Part shown: one piece after another, positions 1 to 6,930 of the stretch
How positions within the stretch are numbered: position 1 is the stretch's first letter
How the letters are laid out: the number at the start of each line of letters is the position of its first letter
Source: Timburyella sp030842085
Lineage (GTDB): Bacteria > Bacillota > Clostridia > Oscillospirales > Acutalibacteraceae
Direction: 5' to 3'
Assembly (NCBI GenBank): GCA_030842085.1
Contig: JAUUSE010000015.1
Location: 1 to 39,972, forward strand
DNA: 39,972 nt
Made by a program: the position numbers and the translations under genes
The notes under the pieces: model-generated
The model's input: the letters and a program-made list of their open reading frames with translations, nothing else
Told to the model about the DNA's origin: nothing
Database searches by the model: none

Positions 1-78
1 AAAACAGGCGTGAAGCCTTGAAAAATCAATGGTTTTTGAGGATTAGATAGTTAAACTTGAATTTGTGGAGATGATAAG

Positions 79-573
79 ATGGTCAATATAACAGATGTAA
101 AACAGATTCTTCAATTTGCAATAGATGCGGAGATTAAAGTCTTTCTTGATGGCGGCTGGGGTGTAGATGCTCTTCTTGGATATCAGTCAAGAGCCCATAA
201 CGATATTGATATTTTTGTAGAAAAGAAAGATTATCAGAACTTTATAGAGATGATGAAAGCTAATGACTTTTATGAGATTAAGATGGAATATACAACATTG
301 AACCATACTGTATGGGAAGATTTGAAAAACAGAATTATTGATTTGCATTGTTTTGAATATACGGACGAAGGTGAAATTCTTTATGATGGGGATTGTTTTC
401 CGGTAGAAACTTTTTCGGGTAAAGGAAGAATTGAGGAAATAGAGGTTTCCTGTATTGAACCATATAGTCAAGTAATGTTCCATCTGGGATACGAGTTTGA
501 TGAAAATGATGCACATGATGTGAAGTTATTGTGTGAGACACTTCATATCGAAATTCCAAATGAGTATAGATAA
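79..573 (+). CDS. Lincosamide nucleotidyltransferase-like protein (Lnu(A)/Lnu(C) type)
   Basis: A 164-residue protein, the usual size of the small Lnu(A)/Lnu(C) enzymes, which inactivate lincomycin and clindamycin by transferring a nucleotide monophosphate. The nucleotidyltransferase signature is plain near residues 24-48: a GGWGVDALLG stretch, then R-x-HNDIDIF, which carries the metal-binding acidic residues. The later HTVWED, IDLHCFEY, ETFSGKGRIE and MFHLGYEFDENDAHDVKLL blocks also fit this family. GGAG at 67-70 precedes the ATG. Codon use differs from the host: 11 of 16 isoleucine codons are ATT, while feoB opens with 13 ATA codons in a row. This suggests horizontal acquisition. Family membership is strong; the exact allele class and whether it confers resistance are not determinable here. 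Confidence 0.88.
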   Translation: MVNITDVKQILQFAIDAEIKVFLDGGWGVDALLGYQSRAHNDIDIFVEKKDYQNFIEMMKANDFYEIKMEYTTLNHTVWEDLKNRIIDLHCFEYTDEGEILYDGDCFPVETFSGKGRIEEIEVSCIEPYSQVMFHLGYEFDENDAHDVKLLCETLHIEIPNEYR

Positions 574-590
574 CTGCAAATAACAGTTTG

Positions 591-614
591 TAGGGGAGTT
601 CTGATACTCCCCTA
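591..614 (+). other. Perfect 9-bp hairpin after the lnu-like gene
   Basis: TAGGGGAGT (591-599) and ACTCCCCTA (606-614) form a perfect 9-bp stem with a 6-nt loop, 17 bases after the stop codon. No T-run follows directly, so it may be an mRNA 3' end stabiliser or part of a composite terminator with the next hairpin. Confidence 0.5.
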
Positions 615-621
615 TAAAAAT

Positions 622-668
622 GGCTATTTATCAACTGTTTGTTGTGACATAGCCTTAATTTTTATTTT
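622..668 (+). terminator. Likely terminator of the lnu-like gene
   Basis: GGCTAT (622-627) pairs with ATAGCC (649-654), enclosing a second stem CAAC (632-635) with GTTG (641-644). A T-rich tract, TTAATTTTTATTTT (655-668), follows. The rest of the 574-974 gap is AT-rich, holds no gene, and contains the operator region described separately. Confidence 0.5.
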
Positions 669-795
669 CCCGTTAAGGCAATCATTTAAATACGGTATGG
701 GTAAGCCAGTTTTTTCTTGAAAGAGTTGAAAGCGATATGTTATTTTCAGTTAAATAGGCGCGCAATTTTTCAGTAATCATAATTGTCATCACCGC

Positions 796-951
796 TTGAA
801 TTAAAATGTATAAAAATAGTATCATGGAAAAATTCGTTTGTCAACAAACGAAAAAATAGTTATTATAAAATATTACCATGTATAAAATTGTTTGTCAATG
901 ACACAATAAAACGAAAAAATAGGTTTGTTGAAAATAGTAATTATGTATGAT
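796..951 (+). promoter_or_regulatory. Operator/promoter region of the XRE regulator
   Basis: A palindrome with 7-bp arms, CGTTTGT-CA-ACAAACG, lies at 835-850. A weaker dyad with ATTGT/ACAAT ends lies at 887-907, and a GTTTGTTGA half-site at 923-931. The 14-mer AAACGAAAAAATAG occurs twice, at 846-859 and 909-922, exactly 63 bp apart. A possible promoter is TTGAAT (796-801) with TATCAT (820-825), 18 bp apart; a second -10-like TATGAT is at 946-951. The arrangement fits repeated binding sites for the XRE repressor encoded just downstream (autoregulation), by analogy with phage and ICE immunity regions. Binding is inferred. Confidence 0.5.
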
Positions 952-974
952 AAAATTAGCGCAGGGGTGGTAAA

Positions 975-1445
975 ATGGCAGAGTTTAATTTAGCCAGCAA
1001 ATTAAAACAAGCTCGAATCAATAAGGGCTTGACCCAAAAGCAAGTATATAATCAGCTTGGGGTTGTGCAGTCTACTTTTAGCTCGTGGGAGACAGGAAAA
1101 GCTGAGCCGGATGCTGAAACACTTATTAAACTGTGCCAGATATATGGTATAACCAGCTTAGATTATTTCATCAATAGTGATATGGAAGAATCCCAATTAT
1201 ACTTAAACAATTTAAGTGCAGCCGAGAAAAATATTATTGACGCTTATAGAGCGAGTCCAGATATGCAAAAGGCGGTTAACAAGCTATTGGGCATTTCCGG
1301 TGACTGCGTGGAAGAATATAATCTAAATGGCAATTACAGGATAGGAAAAGCAATAGCCTTTGGCGGTGCATCTTCTGAAACAGTAGTTGATGAAAGCAAT
1401 GATAAAGAGATAGTAAGATTATTAAAAAAATTAGAGGATAAATAA
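975..1445 (+). CDS. XRE (Cro/CI)-family transcriptional regulator
   Basis: A 156-residue DNA-binding protein. Residues about 8-62 form a Cro/CI helix-turn-helix: LKQARINKGLTQKQV, then QSTFSSWETGKAEPDAETL, then the QIYGITSLDYFI closing segment. The remaining C-terminal part is mostly helical (SAAEKNIIDAYRASPDMQKAV), as in repressors from clostridial prophages and integrative elements. A ribosome binding site AGGGGTGG lies just before the ATG. The next gene, 81 bp downstream, encodes an ImmA-type zinc peptidase; in ICEBs1 and related phages such pairs work as repressor and repressor-cleaving protease. The palindromic region upstream suggests autoregulation. Family is certain, targets are unknown. 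Confidence 0.9.
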   Translation: MAEFNLASKLKQARINKGLTQKQVYNQLGVVQSTFSSWETGKAEPDAETLIKLCQIYGITSLDYFINSDMEESQLYLNNLSAAEKNIIDAYRASPDMQKAVNKLLGISGDCVEEYNLNGNYRIGKAIAFGGASSETVVDESNDKEIVRLLKKLEDK

Positions 1446-1483
1446 AAAAGTTTAAATTATTAGTGCTTTTTGTCGAATGCTGT

Positions 1484-1514
1484 TGTAAGATTATTATAAT
1501 AGAATAATCTTACA
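1484..1514 (+). promoter_or_regulatory. Perfect 12-bp inverted repeat over the -10 box of the peptidase gene
   Basis: TGTAAGATTATT (1484-1495) and AATAATCTTACA (1503-1514) are exact reverse complements separated by 7 bases. The repeat overlaps a consensus -10 hexamer TATAAT (1495-1500) and ends just before the AGGAGGGG ribosome binding site. It could be an operator that blocks RNA polymerase, or an mRNA hairpin beside the ribosome binding site. Confidence 0.55.
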
Positions 1515-1526
1515 GGAGGGGAGCCT

Positions 1527-2390
1527 TTGAAAGTCGATAAAGAGGCAAGGAAGTTTGTAAAAGAATATGAATTAACTCATCCAATAAAAGCGAGCGATAT
1601 AGAACGGATAATAAAGCATCAGGGCTTCAGGGTAGTAAGATACAATGACGATGAAAACGACGAGGCTACAAAATTAATAAATCACTTAAAGCTGAGAGAA
1701 TACACGCGTCTTGTAAACTGCTTTACTTACTTTGACAATAAATATAAAATATTGTTTATAAGAGAGGGCTTATCAGCCGAGGATGAGAAGCTATTGTTTT
1801 TGCATGAAGAGGGGCATATTTATTTAAATCATTTTCATGCCGACAATACGATACTCAGCACTGGCATAACAAAGGAGCAAGAAGCCCATCGTTTTGCAGA
1901 ATATGTACAGAAATATGCAAAAATAAGATCTCGGACGAAAAGCCTATTTATACCTGCATCTGTAAGTCTGATTATATGCAGTGTTTTCCTGATGATATAC
2001 ATATGTATGCCGCATAATAGCGCTATATTTGCAAGCGGAGGTCATGTATCAAGCATATCTGAAATATTAAGCATAAGCTCTCCGAACGGGACATGGGATG
2101 AGAATACATATTCAGAGGATGATAATTCTCAAAGTTTTACTGTGTCGGACAGTGACTCTGTCGCGAATATTGACGGCGATCATAACGAGTCAGATAGTGC
2201 GATTATTAATGAGGATGATAAATGTTATTGGACGAAGAGCGGAGAAGTTTATCATTTATATGATGACTGCCAGCATATAAAGAATTCATCGAGCGTATTT
2301 ACTGGTACCGTATCCGACAGCGGCAAGGAAAGAGTATGCCGTACATGCTATAGCCGCTATATTTTGGAGAAATACGAAGAAAGCAATTAA
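1527..2390 (+). CDS. Membrane-anchored ImmA/IrrE-type zinc peptidase with C-terminal Cys/His domain
   Basis: A 287-residue protein with a TTG start behind AGGAGGGG. Residues 1-135 are ImmA/IrrE-like: HEEGH at 93-97 supplies the two zinc histidines and the catalytic Glu, and the later EQEAHRFAEYV segment matches the family's third ligand region. A single hydrophobic segment (about 140-162) follows a basic stretch, so the peptidase should be cytoplasmic. Beyond it come a long acidic, Ser/Asp-rich linker (about 170-230) and a C-terminal module with CYWTKSGEVYHLYDDC, then CRTC at 271-274: a Cys/His pattern (C233, H243, C248, H250, C271, C274) that could bind metal outside the cell. ImmA proteins are usually soluble, so the anchor and outer domain are unusual. 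It probably acts on the adjacent XRE regulator, which is an inference from gene order. Confidence 0.8.
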   Translation: MKVDKEARKFVKEYELTHPIKASDIERIIKHQGFRVVRYNDDENDEATKLINHLKLREYTRLVNCFTYFDNKYKILFIREGLSAEDEKLLFLHEEGHIYLNHFHADNTILSTGITKEQEAHRFAEYVQKYAKIRSRTKSLFIPASVSLIICSVFLMIYICMPHNSAIFASGGHVSSISEILSISSPNGTWDENTYSEDDNSQSFTVSDSDSVANIDGDHNESDSAIINEDDKCYWTKSGEVYHLYDDCQHIKNSSSVFTGTVSDSGKERVCRTCYSRYILEKYEESN

Positions 2391-2530
2391 GCTATAATAT
2401 GCTTGAGCTTGATTTTTTAATAATAAATCAGGAGAAGTTAACTTAAGGTTTTTAATATTATACGCTCAATTTAAATTAAAAAGTAAATTTTAGACTTATT
2501 TTTACATACACATAAAATAAAAAAGCAAAA

Positions 2531-2587
2531 AATCACCTCAAAAAGGAGTTAAAGTCCTTTCTGAGGTGATTTTATTTACAATAGAAA
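2531..2587 (+). terminator. Strong bidirectional terminator
   Basis: AATCACCTCA and TGAGGTGATT form a 10-bp stem that continues, after one mismatch, with AAAGGA and TCCTTT around a 7-nt loop. TTTATTT follows on this strand and an A-rich stretch precedes it, so it can work in both directions. It lies 140 bp after the peptidase gene. Confidence 0.75.
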
Positions 2588-2884
2588 ACCAAAATAGACT
2601 AAAAAATACAGTCCAAGCAGAATTTGAGGCACCAAAAGCACTGCTGGGTCAAAAAATGATAAAAATAATTGCACTCTATTTAATGGCATGTTAAAAAAAC
2701 TCACTTTACGCTAAATCACAAAGTATGATTTAAACCAAGACAGATAAAAAAGTTATACTAAAAATATGTTTTACCGACAAAAATAATTGCACTTTAAATA
2801 AAGTCAAAATGCGAAATTGAGCCACTCAGCCTGATAGTAAAGTGCTGTAAAATGCAGCAAGCTATAAGCGCGAGCTTAAGAGTG
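2588..2884. other. Non-coding AT-rich stretch with a 15-bp direct repeat
   Basis: No gene is visible. AAAAATAATTGCACT occurs twice, at 2661-2675 and 2779-2793. Nothing else in it is recognisable; it separates the accessory genes from the tRNA-Val gene. Confidence 0.4.
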
Positions 2885-2931
2885 AAAAAAAGACCGAGCT
2901 TGGAACGCGGACATGCGTCCAGGCTCAGCCT
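2885..2931 (-). terminator. Terminator of the tRNA-Val gene
   Basis: Read on the minus strand, a stem of about 18 pairs (with one mismatch, one bulge and a few G-T pairs) forms between 2915-2931 and 2891-2908 around a 6-nt loop. A run of seven T (2885-2891 as A on the plus strand) follows. It begins 3 bases after the encoded CCA of the tRNA. Confidence 0.75.
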
Positions 2932-2933
2932 GG

Positions 2934-3009
2934 TGGTGGACGCTAAGGAACTCGAATCCCTGACCCTGCGCACGTCAAGCGCATGCTCTACCAGCTGAGC
3001 TAAGCGTCC
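2934..3009 (-). tRNA. tRNA-Val (anticodon GAC)
   Basis: A 76-nt cloverleaf including an encoded CCA end. The acceptor stem is GGACGCT with AGCGTCC, the D stem GCTC with GAGC, the anticodon stem TGCGC with GCGCA and loop TTGACGT, and the T arm AGGGA-TTCGAGT-TCCTT. The anticodon GAC reads the GUC and GUU valine codons. The gene stands alone with its own promoter and terminator. Its 3' end faces the accessory genes at 1-2400, a common position for genomic-island insertion. Confidence 0.96.
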
Positions 3010-3026
3010 ATATCTAACTTTTAGAT

Positions 3027-3055
3027 ATTATAAACTATCTAGCCGACTATTTCAA
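3027..3055 (-). promoter_or_regulatory. Promoter of tRNA-Val
   Basis: On the minus strand TTGAAA (3050-3055) and a perfect TATAAT (3027-3032) are separated by exactly 17 bp, 18 bp before the mature tRNA 5' end. Confidence 0.8.
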
Positions 3056-3146
3056 TACCCATTTTAAAAGCAGATGCATAAAACGGCAATTATAATATTA
3101 TATTTTTATAGCAGAGACAAGTTAAACGGTAAAATGGAGTCGGCTT

Positions 3147-3371
3147 ATGACATTAAGAGATATACTGCCGGGCAAAAGATGCACAGTAATAAATATAACC
3201 GCAGCGCCGGCGCTGAAAAAGAAGCTGCTTAGTATGGGAATTACTCCCGGCACAAAAATACTTGTGAAGAAATCTGCGCCGTTTGGCGGCCCAATGCAGA
3301 TTTTTTTGAGAAATTACGACCTCGTATTAAGGAAAGCGGAGGCAGGAACTGTTATAGTCAGAGGACTGTGA
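3147..3371 (+). CDS. feoA: FeoA, ferrous iron transport accessory protein
   Basis: A 74-residue SH3-like protein of typical FeoA length, with the characteristic course: LRDILPGKRC near the start, then KKKLLSMGITPGTKI, GGPMQIFLRNYDLVLRKAEAGTVIV. FeoA assists the membrane Fe(II) transporter FeoB, whose gene follows 115 bp downstream. GGAG upstream supports the ATG. The upstream region contains the palindrome TATAATATTATA (3091-3102), which could cover the promoter, but no convincing Fur box is visible. Confidence 0.93.
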   Translation: MTLRDILPGKRCTVINITAAPALKKKLLSMGITPGTKILVKKSAPFGGPMQIFLRNYDLVLRKAEAGTVIVRGL

Positions 3372-3486
3372 ATATTGACCTGACCGACCTCGTTATATTG
3401 CCGATAGTCTAATTTATACGCACAGGCTGCCATATTGGCGTATTTTGGCAAGCTTTCGGCGGCATTTTGGAAGCGGAGGAAATTAT

Positions 3487-5550
3487 ATGCCTGTAAAAGC
3501 AGTGCTGGTAGGAAATCCAAATTGCGGAAAAAGCACTCTTTTTAACGCTTTGACCGGAGGCAATGCACACGTCGGCAACTGGCCGGGCGTCACAGTTGAG
3601 CGTAGAGAAGGCAGATATAAAATAAAAAATGAGGAGATAAGCCTTACCGACTTGCCGGGAATATATTCGCTTTCTCCGTATTCTCCAGAAGAGGCTATAG
3701 CCAGGCGGTACATAGTAGGCGGCGAAAATACTCCGGATGTAATAATAAATATATTAGATGCAGCGGCCATAGAGCGCAGCATATATCTTACAACCGAGCT
3801 TATGGAGACGGATATACCAATAGTAATAGCGCTTAACATGGTGGACGCAGCAGAAAAGCGCGGGATTTATATTTCCGCCGAAAGGCTCTCAGAAAGGCTT
3901 GGGACAGAGGTGATTGCCATATCGGCCGCCAAAGGCAGAGGACTTAACGAGCTTATGAAAGCGGTGCTGCGCGCCGCACAGTTAAAGCGTGTGGGCATAA
4001 GTACGCTGCATGAGTATAATCTGAATAAATATGTAAAAAGCATATCGCAGCTTTTAAAGGCCGGCGGCGTAAAACACGCCGCATATTACGCCGCAAAAAT
4101 TTTGGAGGAGGGCATAGAGGCGTGTGACGATATCAAATTGGCGTCGGCGGCAGATTTGCAAATAAAGTCGATATACGCTGATGCAAAGCGCTGTGTGACG
4201 GACGGAGATATTGAAACGGCGGCGGCAGCGGCAAGATATAATTTTATAGAGGAGTGCTGCAGCGCTGCGGTAAAAAAATCGAAAATTTACAGCACGACTG
4301 CGTCGGACAAAGCCGATAAGCTTTTTACGCACAGAGTGCTCGGCATACCAATATTTGCCGTTATAATGGCGCTGATTTTCAGCCTCACCTTTTCCAGCAG
4401 CATGTTTGGCCTTCCGATGCCGGGCGCACTGCTGCACAGCGCAGTTGAGGGAGGGGTTGATGTATGCCTTAATGCGCTGCGAAGCATACTGACCAAGATG
4501 GGAACGGCGCATTGGCTTGAAAGCCTGATAATCGACGGAATTATGGGCGGTATAGGTTCAGTTATAGCATTTATGCCACAGATACTGCTGCTGTTTTTCT
4601 TTATAACGATATTGGAATCGAGCGGCTATATGGCGAGGGCGGCTTTTATAATGGACGGAGCGTTGCGTAAAGTAGGACTTTCGGGAAAATCGTTTGTGCC
4701 AATGCTTATGGGATTTGGATGCAGCGTTCCGGCGGTTATGGCATGCCGTACCATAGAAAACGAAAAGGACAAAGCGCTGGCAATTACCCTTATACCCTTT
4801 ATGTCATGCGGCGCTAAGCTGCCGATATACGGCCTTTTTTCGGCTGCGTTTTTTGCCGAGCATCAGGGAGCTGTAATGGTGCTGATTTACGGCATAGGCA
4901 TAGCCGTTGCACTTGTATCGGCGCTGATAATAAAGAAGAAAGCTCTCAAAAACGGCGATGCAGCATTTATAATGGAGCTGCCTTCATACCGCATGCCGAC
5001 AATAAGAAATATATCGATAAGCCTGTATGAAAAAATGAAGCACTTTCTAACAAAGGCGGGCACAATAATAGCTTTGGCGTCGGCGGCAGCATGGTTTATG
5101 CAGAATTTCAGCTTTTCGCTGCAAATGGTAGACGACCCATCCTGCAGTATGCTGGGAAGCATAGGCAAAGCGATGCTTATAATATTTAAACCCATGGGAT
5201 TTGGGGACAACTGGCAGCTTCCGGTGGCAATACTGGCAGGCATTATTGCAAAGGAAGCCGTCGTATCTACACTCGGCGTGCTTTATGGTGCAGGAGAAAC
5301 AGGTGCTAAAGCATCTATTTCAGCTCCGATAGCATCGGTGCTCTCCTCCGGTATAATAAGCCCGGCGGCAGGCCTTGCCTTTATGGTATTTAATCTGCTT
5401 GCGCCGCCCTGCTCGGCAGCGCTCGCCGTTATGAGGCGTGAAATGCCGTCTAAAAAATGGTTCTGGTCGGCGGTTATTTTTTATATAGCTGCCGCTTACA
5501 CAGTATCTTTTCTTGTCTATGTTATTGCATCTCTGCTTTTAAATGTGTAG
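3487..5550 (+). CDS. feoB: FeoB, GTP-dependent ferrous iron transporter
   Basis: A 687-residue inner-membrane Fe(II) transporter. The N-terminal G domain shows the P-loop GNPNCGKS at 9-16, the switch region around GVTVERREG, DLPGIYSL at 55-62 and NMVD at 117-120. A helical regulatory region follows, then the polytopic part with both Gate regions, including GFGCSVPAVMACR and LIPFMSCGAKLPIY, the conserved cysteine-containing turns, and a second copy near GIIAKEAVVSTLGVLYG. I chose ATG 3487 over an upstream in-frame start because GGAGG lies directly before it and the protein then begins at the G domain. It works with FeoA upstream. Confidence 0.97.
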   Translation: MPVKAVLVGNPNCGKSTLFNALTGGNAHVGNWPGVTVERREGRYKIKNEEISLTDLPGIYSLSPYSPEEAIARRYIVGGENTPDVIINILDAAAIERSIYLTTELMETDIPIVIALNMVDAAEKRGIYISAERLSERLGTEVIAISAAKGRGLNELMKAVLRAAQLKRVGISTLHEYNLNKYVKSISQLLKAGGVKHAAYYAAKILEEGIEACDDIKLASAADLQIKSIYADAKRCVTDGDIETAAAAARYNFIEECCSAAVKKSKIYSTTASDKADKLFTHRVLGIPIFAVIMALIFSLTFSSSMFGLPMPGALLHSAVEGGVDVCLNALRSILTKMGTAHWLESLIIDGIMGGIGSVIAFMPQILLLFFFITILESSGYMARAAFIMDGALRKVGLSGKSFVPMLMGFGCSVPAVMACRTIENEKDKALAITLIPFMSCGAKLPIYGLFSAAFFAEHQGAVMVLIYGIGIAVALVSALIIKKKALKNGDAAFIMELPSYRMPTIRNISISLYEKMKHFLTKAGTIIALASAAAWFMQNFSFSLQMVDDPSCSMLGSIGKAMLIIFKPMGFGDNWQLPVAILAGIIAKEAVVSTLGVLYGAGETGAKASISAPIASVLSSGIISPAAGLAFMVFNLLAPPCSAALAVMRREMPSKKWFWSAVIFYIAAAYTVSFLVYVIASLLLNV

Positions 5551-5847
5551 GTGTGAATTTTGCGTTTATACTGCGTCATCTAATACTTGTAAATGATAAA
5601 GTTCGGCAGCATATGTAAGCGAGACACGGCACAAGCCTTAGCAGAACCAAGCACTGAAATGAATGTCCAATATGAGCGAAACAAAAACAACATATGTATA
5701 CCTAAACAAAATAATGATAAAAGCTATAAAAACGAAAATATTTATGATGACTATAGCATATATTTAAACGGGCGGCATAAGCGGCTTAAATAAATATATG
5801 TGCGGATTTGCAAATAAAGCAAATATAAAGACAAAGGGGTTTTTGCT
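5551..5847. other. Gap between feoB and the LarB-like gene
   Basis: No supported gene is present. A 66-codon open frame (5593-5793) has no ribosome binding site and a composition unlike its neighbours. No FeoB-associated small Cys-rich protein, often found after feoB, is visible. Confidence 0.4.
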
Positions 5848-6615
5848 TTGAATCTTAATACATTATTACAGGCGGTAAGAGACGGCACGATAAGCGTCGA
5901 GCAGGCAGAGGAAAGCATAAGCTCCGTGTGCTGCGGGAGCTTCCCATACACTCCGGCTGAATACACCGGACCGAGAATTATAAACTGCTCCGGCAGAAAA
6001 TGCGATGAATTTAGAGATATGTTTATAGAGCTTGCTGCGCAAGGCGACGATATATTGGCTATACATGCTTCTCCGGCGTATTATCGCGCTGTAATGCAGA
6101 ATTACCGTAAAGCAAGATATAATCAGCTTGCCAGAACCATATCGCTGCAGCAGACGGTCCCTGCAGAAACCGGGCTGATAACAATAGCCGTGTCTCCAGT
6201 TGCCGCAATGCAGCCGGCACAGGAGGCCGCCGAAACCTGCCAGATGTTCGGTGCGGTGACAGAGTGCATATATAATCTTGACGCGTCATGCATAGGGAGA
6301 ATATATGCAGATGAAAAAATAATGCAGTCGTCGGCGATAATAGCGGTAATAGGCACGGGTGATGCACTTGCGTCAATACTGGCGAATATAACGCAGAAGC
6401 CGGTAATAGCAGTGCCTACCGATACTACCTCGGATTCATGTGTAAACGGCATGGCGGCGCTGCTTGCATCCGCTCAGGCGCAGACGCCGGGAATTGTCAC
6501 CGTCGGCATTAATTATGGATTTGCCGCCGGCTACTTTGCAAGTCTTATAAACACCGCCATAGAAGATGGCAGAAAAACGGTGCTGCAGGGATTTTTCCGC
6601 CCAAATAAGAGCTGA
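5848..6615 (+). CDS. LarB-like protein (PurE/AIR-carboxylase fold), divergent
   Basis: A 255-residue protein with a TTG start behind AAAGGGG. It aligns by eye along the whole length of LarB, the carboxylase/hydrolase that starts synthesis of the nickel-pincer nucleotide of lactate racemase. Matches are LLQAVRDGTISVEQAEESI at the start, ARYNQLARTI near 89-98, QPAQEAAETCQMFG, and the nucleotide-binding core KPVIAVPT followed by NGMAALLAS and TPGIVTVGINYGFAAG. Two things are odd. The cysteine expected in the NSCAPG turn is Gln212, and the IDNGFG segment reads INYGFA. No larC, larE or racemase gene is in the window. It may have changed function or be a non-catalytic paralogue; LarB activity should not be assumed. 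Confidence 0.75.
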   Translation: MNLNTLLQAVRDGTISVEQAEESISSVCCGSFPYTPAEYTGPRIINCSGRKCDEFRDMFIELAAQGDDILAIHASPAYYRAVMQNYRKARYNQLARTISLQQTVPAETGLITIAVSPVAAMQPAQEAAETCQMFGAVTECIYNLDASCIGRIYADEKIMQSSAIIAVIGTGDALASILANITQKPVIAVPTDTTSDSCVNGMAALLASAQAQTPGIVTVGINYGFAAGYFASLINTAIEDGRKTVLQGFFRPNKS

Positions 6616-6706
6616 GCGGTATGAGCTTGTAGATGTGTTTGCCGCTTAGCCCGCAAAAGCCCAGGTTGTTTGTCAGTGCATATGAATTACATTTTTAACT
6701 GAGACT

Positions 6707-6741
6707 AAAGCCGTACTCATAATTCGAGCGCGGCTTTTTTT
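6707..6741 (+). terminator. Terminator after the LarB-like gene
   Basis: AAAGCCG (6707-6713) pairs with CGGCTTT (6731-6737), followed by more T up to 6741. It sits 91 bp after the stop codon. Confidence 0.75.
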
Positions 6742-6823
6742 CATTTTAAAGAACTAAAAAGCTTTTAAGCCGAGAGAAAAGGGCAAAAATATTGATTTTT
6801 TGTCTGTAAGCTTTAAAAAAATG

Positions 6824-6852
6824 TTGATATATTCATGGCTATATATTAAAAT
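6824..6852 (+). promoter_or_regulatory. Promoter of the aminotransferase gene
   Basis: TTGATA (6824-6829) and TAAAAT (6847-6852) are 17 bp apart. Transcription would begin near 6859, just before the hairpin at 6866. Confidence 0.55.
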
Positions 6853-6865
6853 AAATAAGTTAACA

Positions 6866-6892
6866 GGAAGAGTAATGTCTTCCGGCTTTTTT
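6866..6892 (+). terminator. Terminator-like hairpin in the aminotransferase leader
   Basis: GGAAGA (6866-6871) and TCTTCC (6878-6883) enclose 6 nt and are followed by GGCTTTTTT. It lies between the predicted promoter and the gene, so it could cut transcription early or protect the 5' end of the mRNA. Confidence 0.5.
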
Positions 6893-6930
6893 AATATTAA
6901 TTGCCGATGAGGCAGAGGGAGATATATAGC

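Noticed and set aside
1..60. Possible tail of a gene running in from the left (a frame ending at 20, or another ending near 50) and an imperfect inverted repeat at 16-41
   Set aside because: Too short to assign to any protein or recombination site.
1..2930. Attachment-site repeat of the tRNA-Val 3' end
   Set aside because: No second copy of the tRNA end was found in the window.
3091..3102. Fur box at the feoA promoter
   Set aside because: The TATAATATTATA palindrome is short and made only of A and T; it matches the Fur consensus poorly.
5593..5793. 66-codon open frame after feoB
   Set aside because: No ribosome binding site, low-complexity Asn/Lys-rich composition, no resemblance to the small proteins that accompany feoB.
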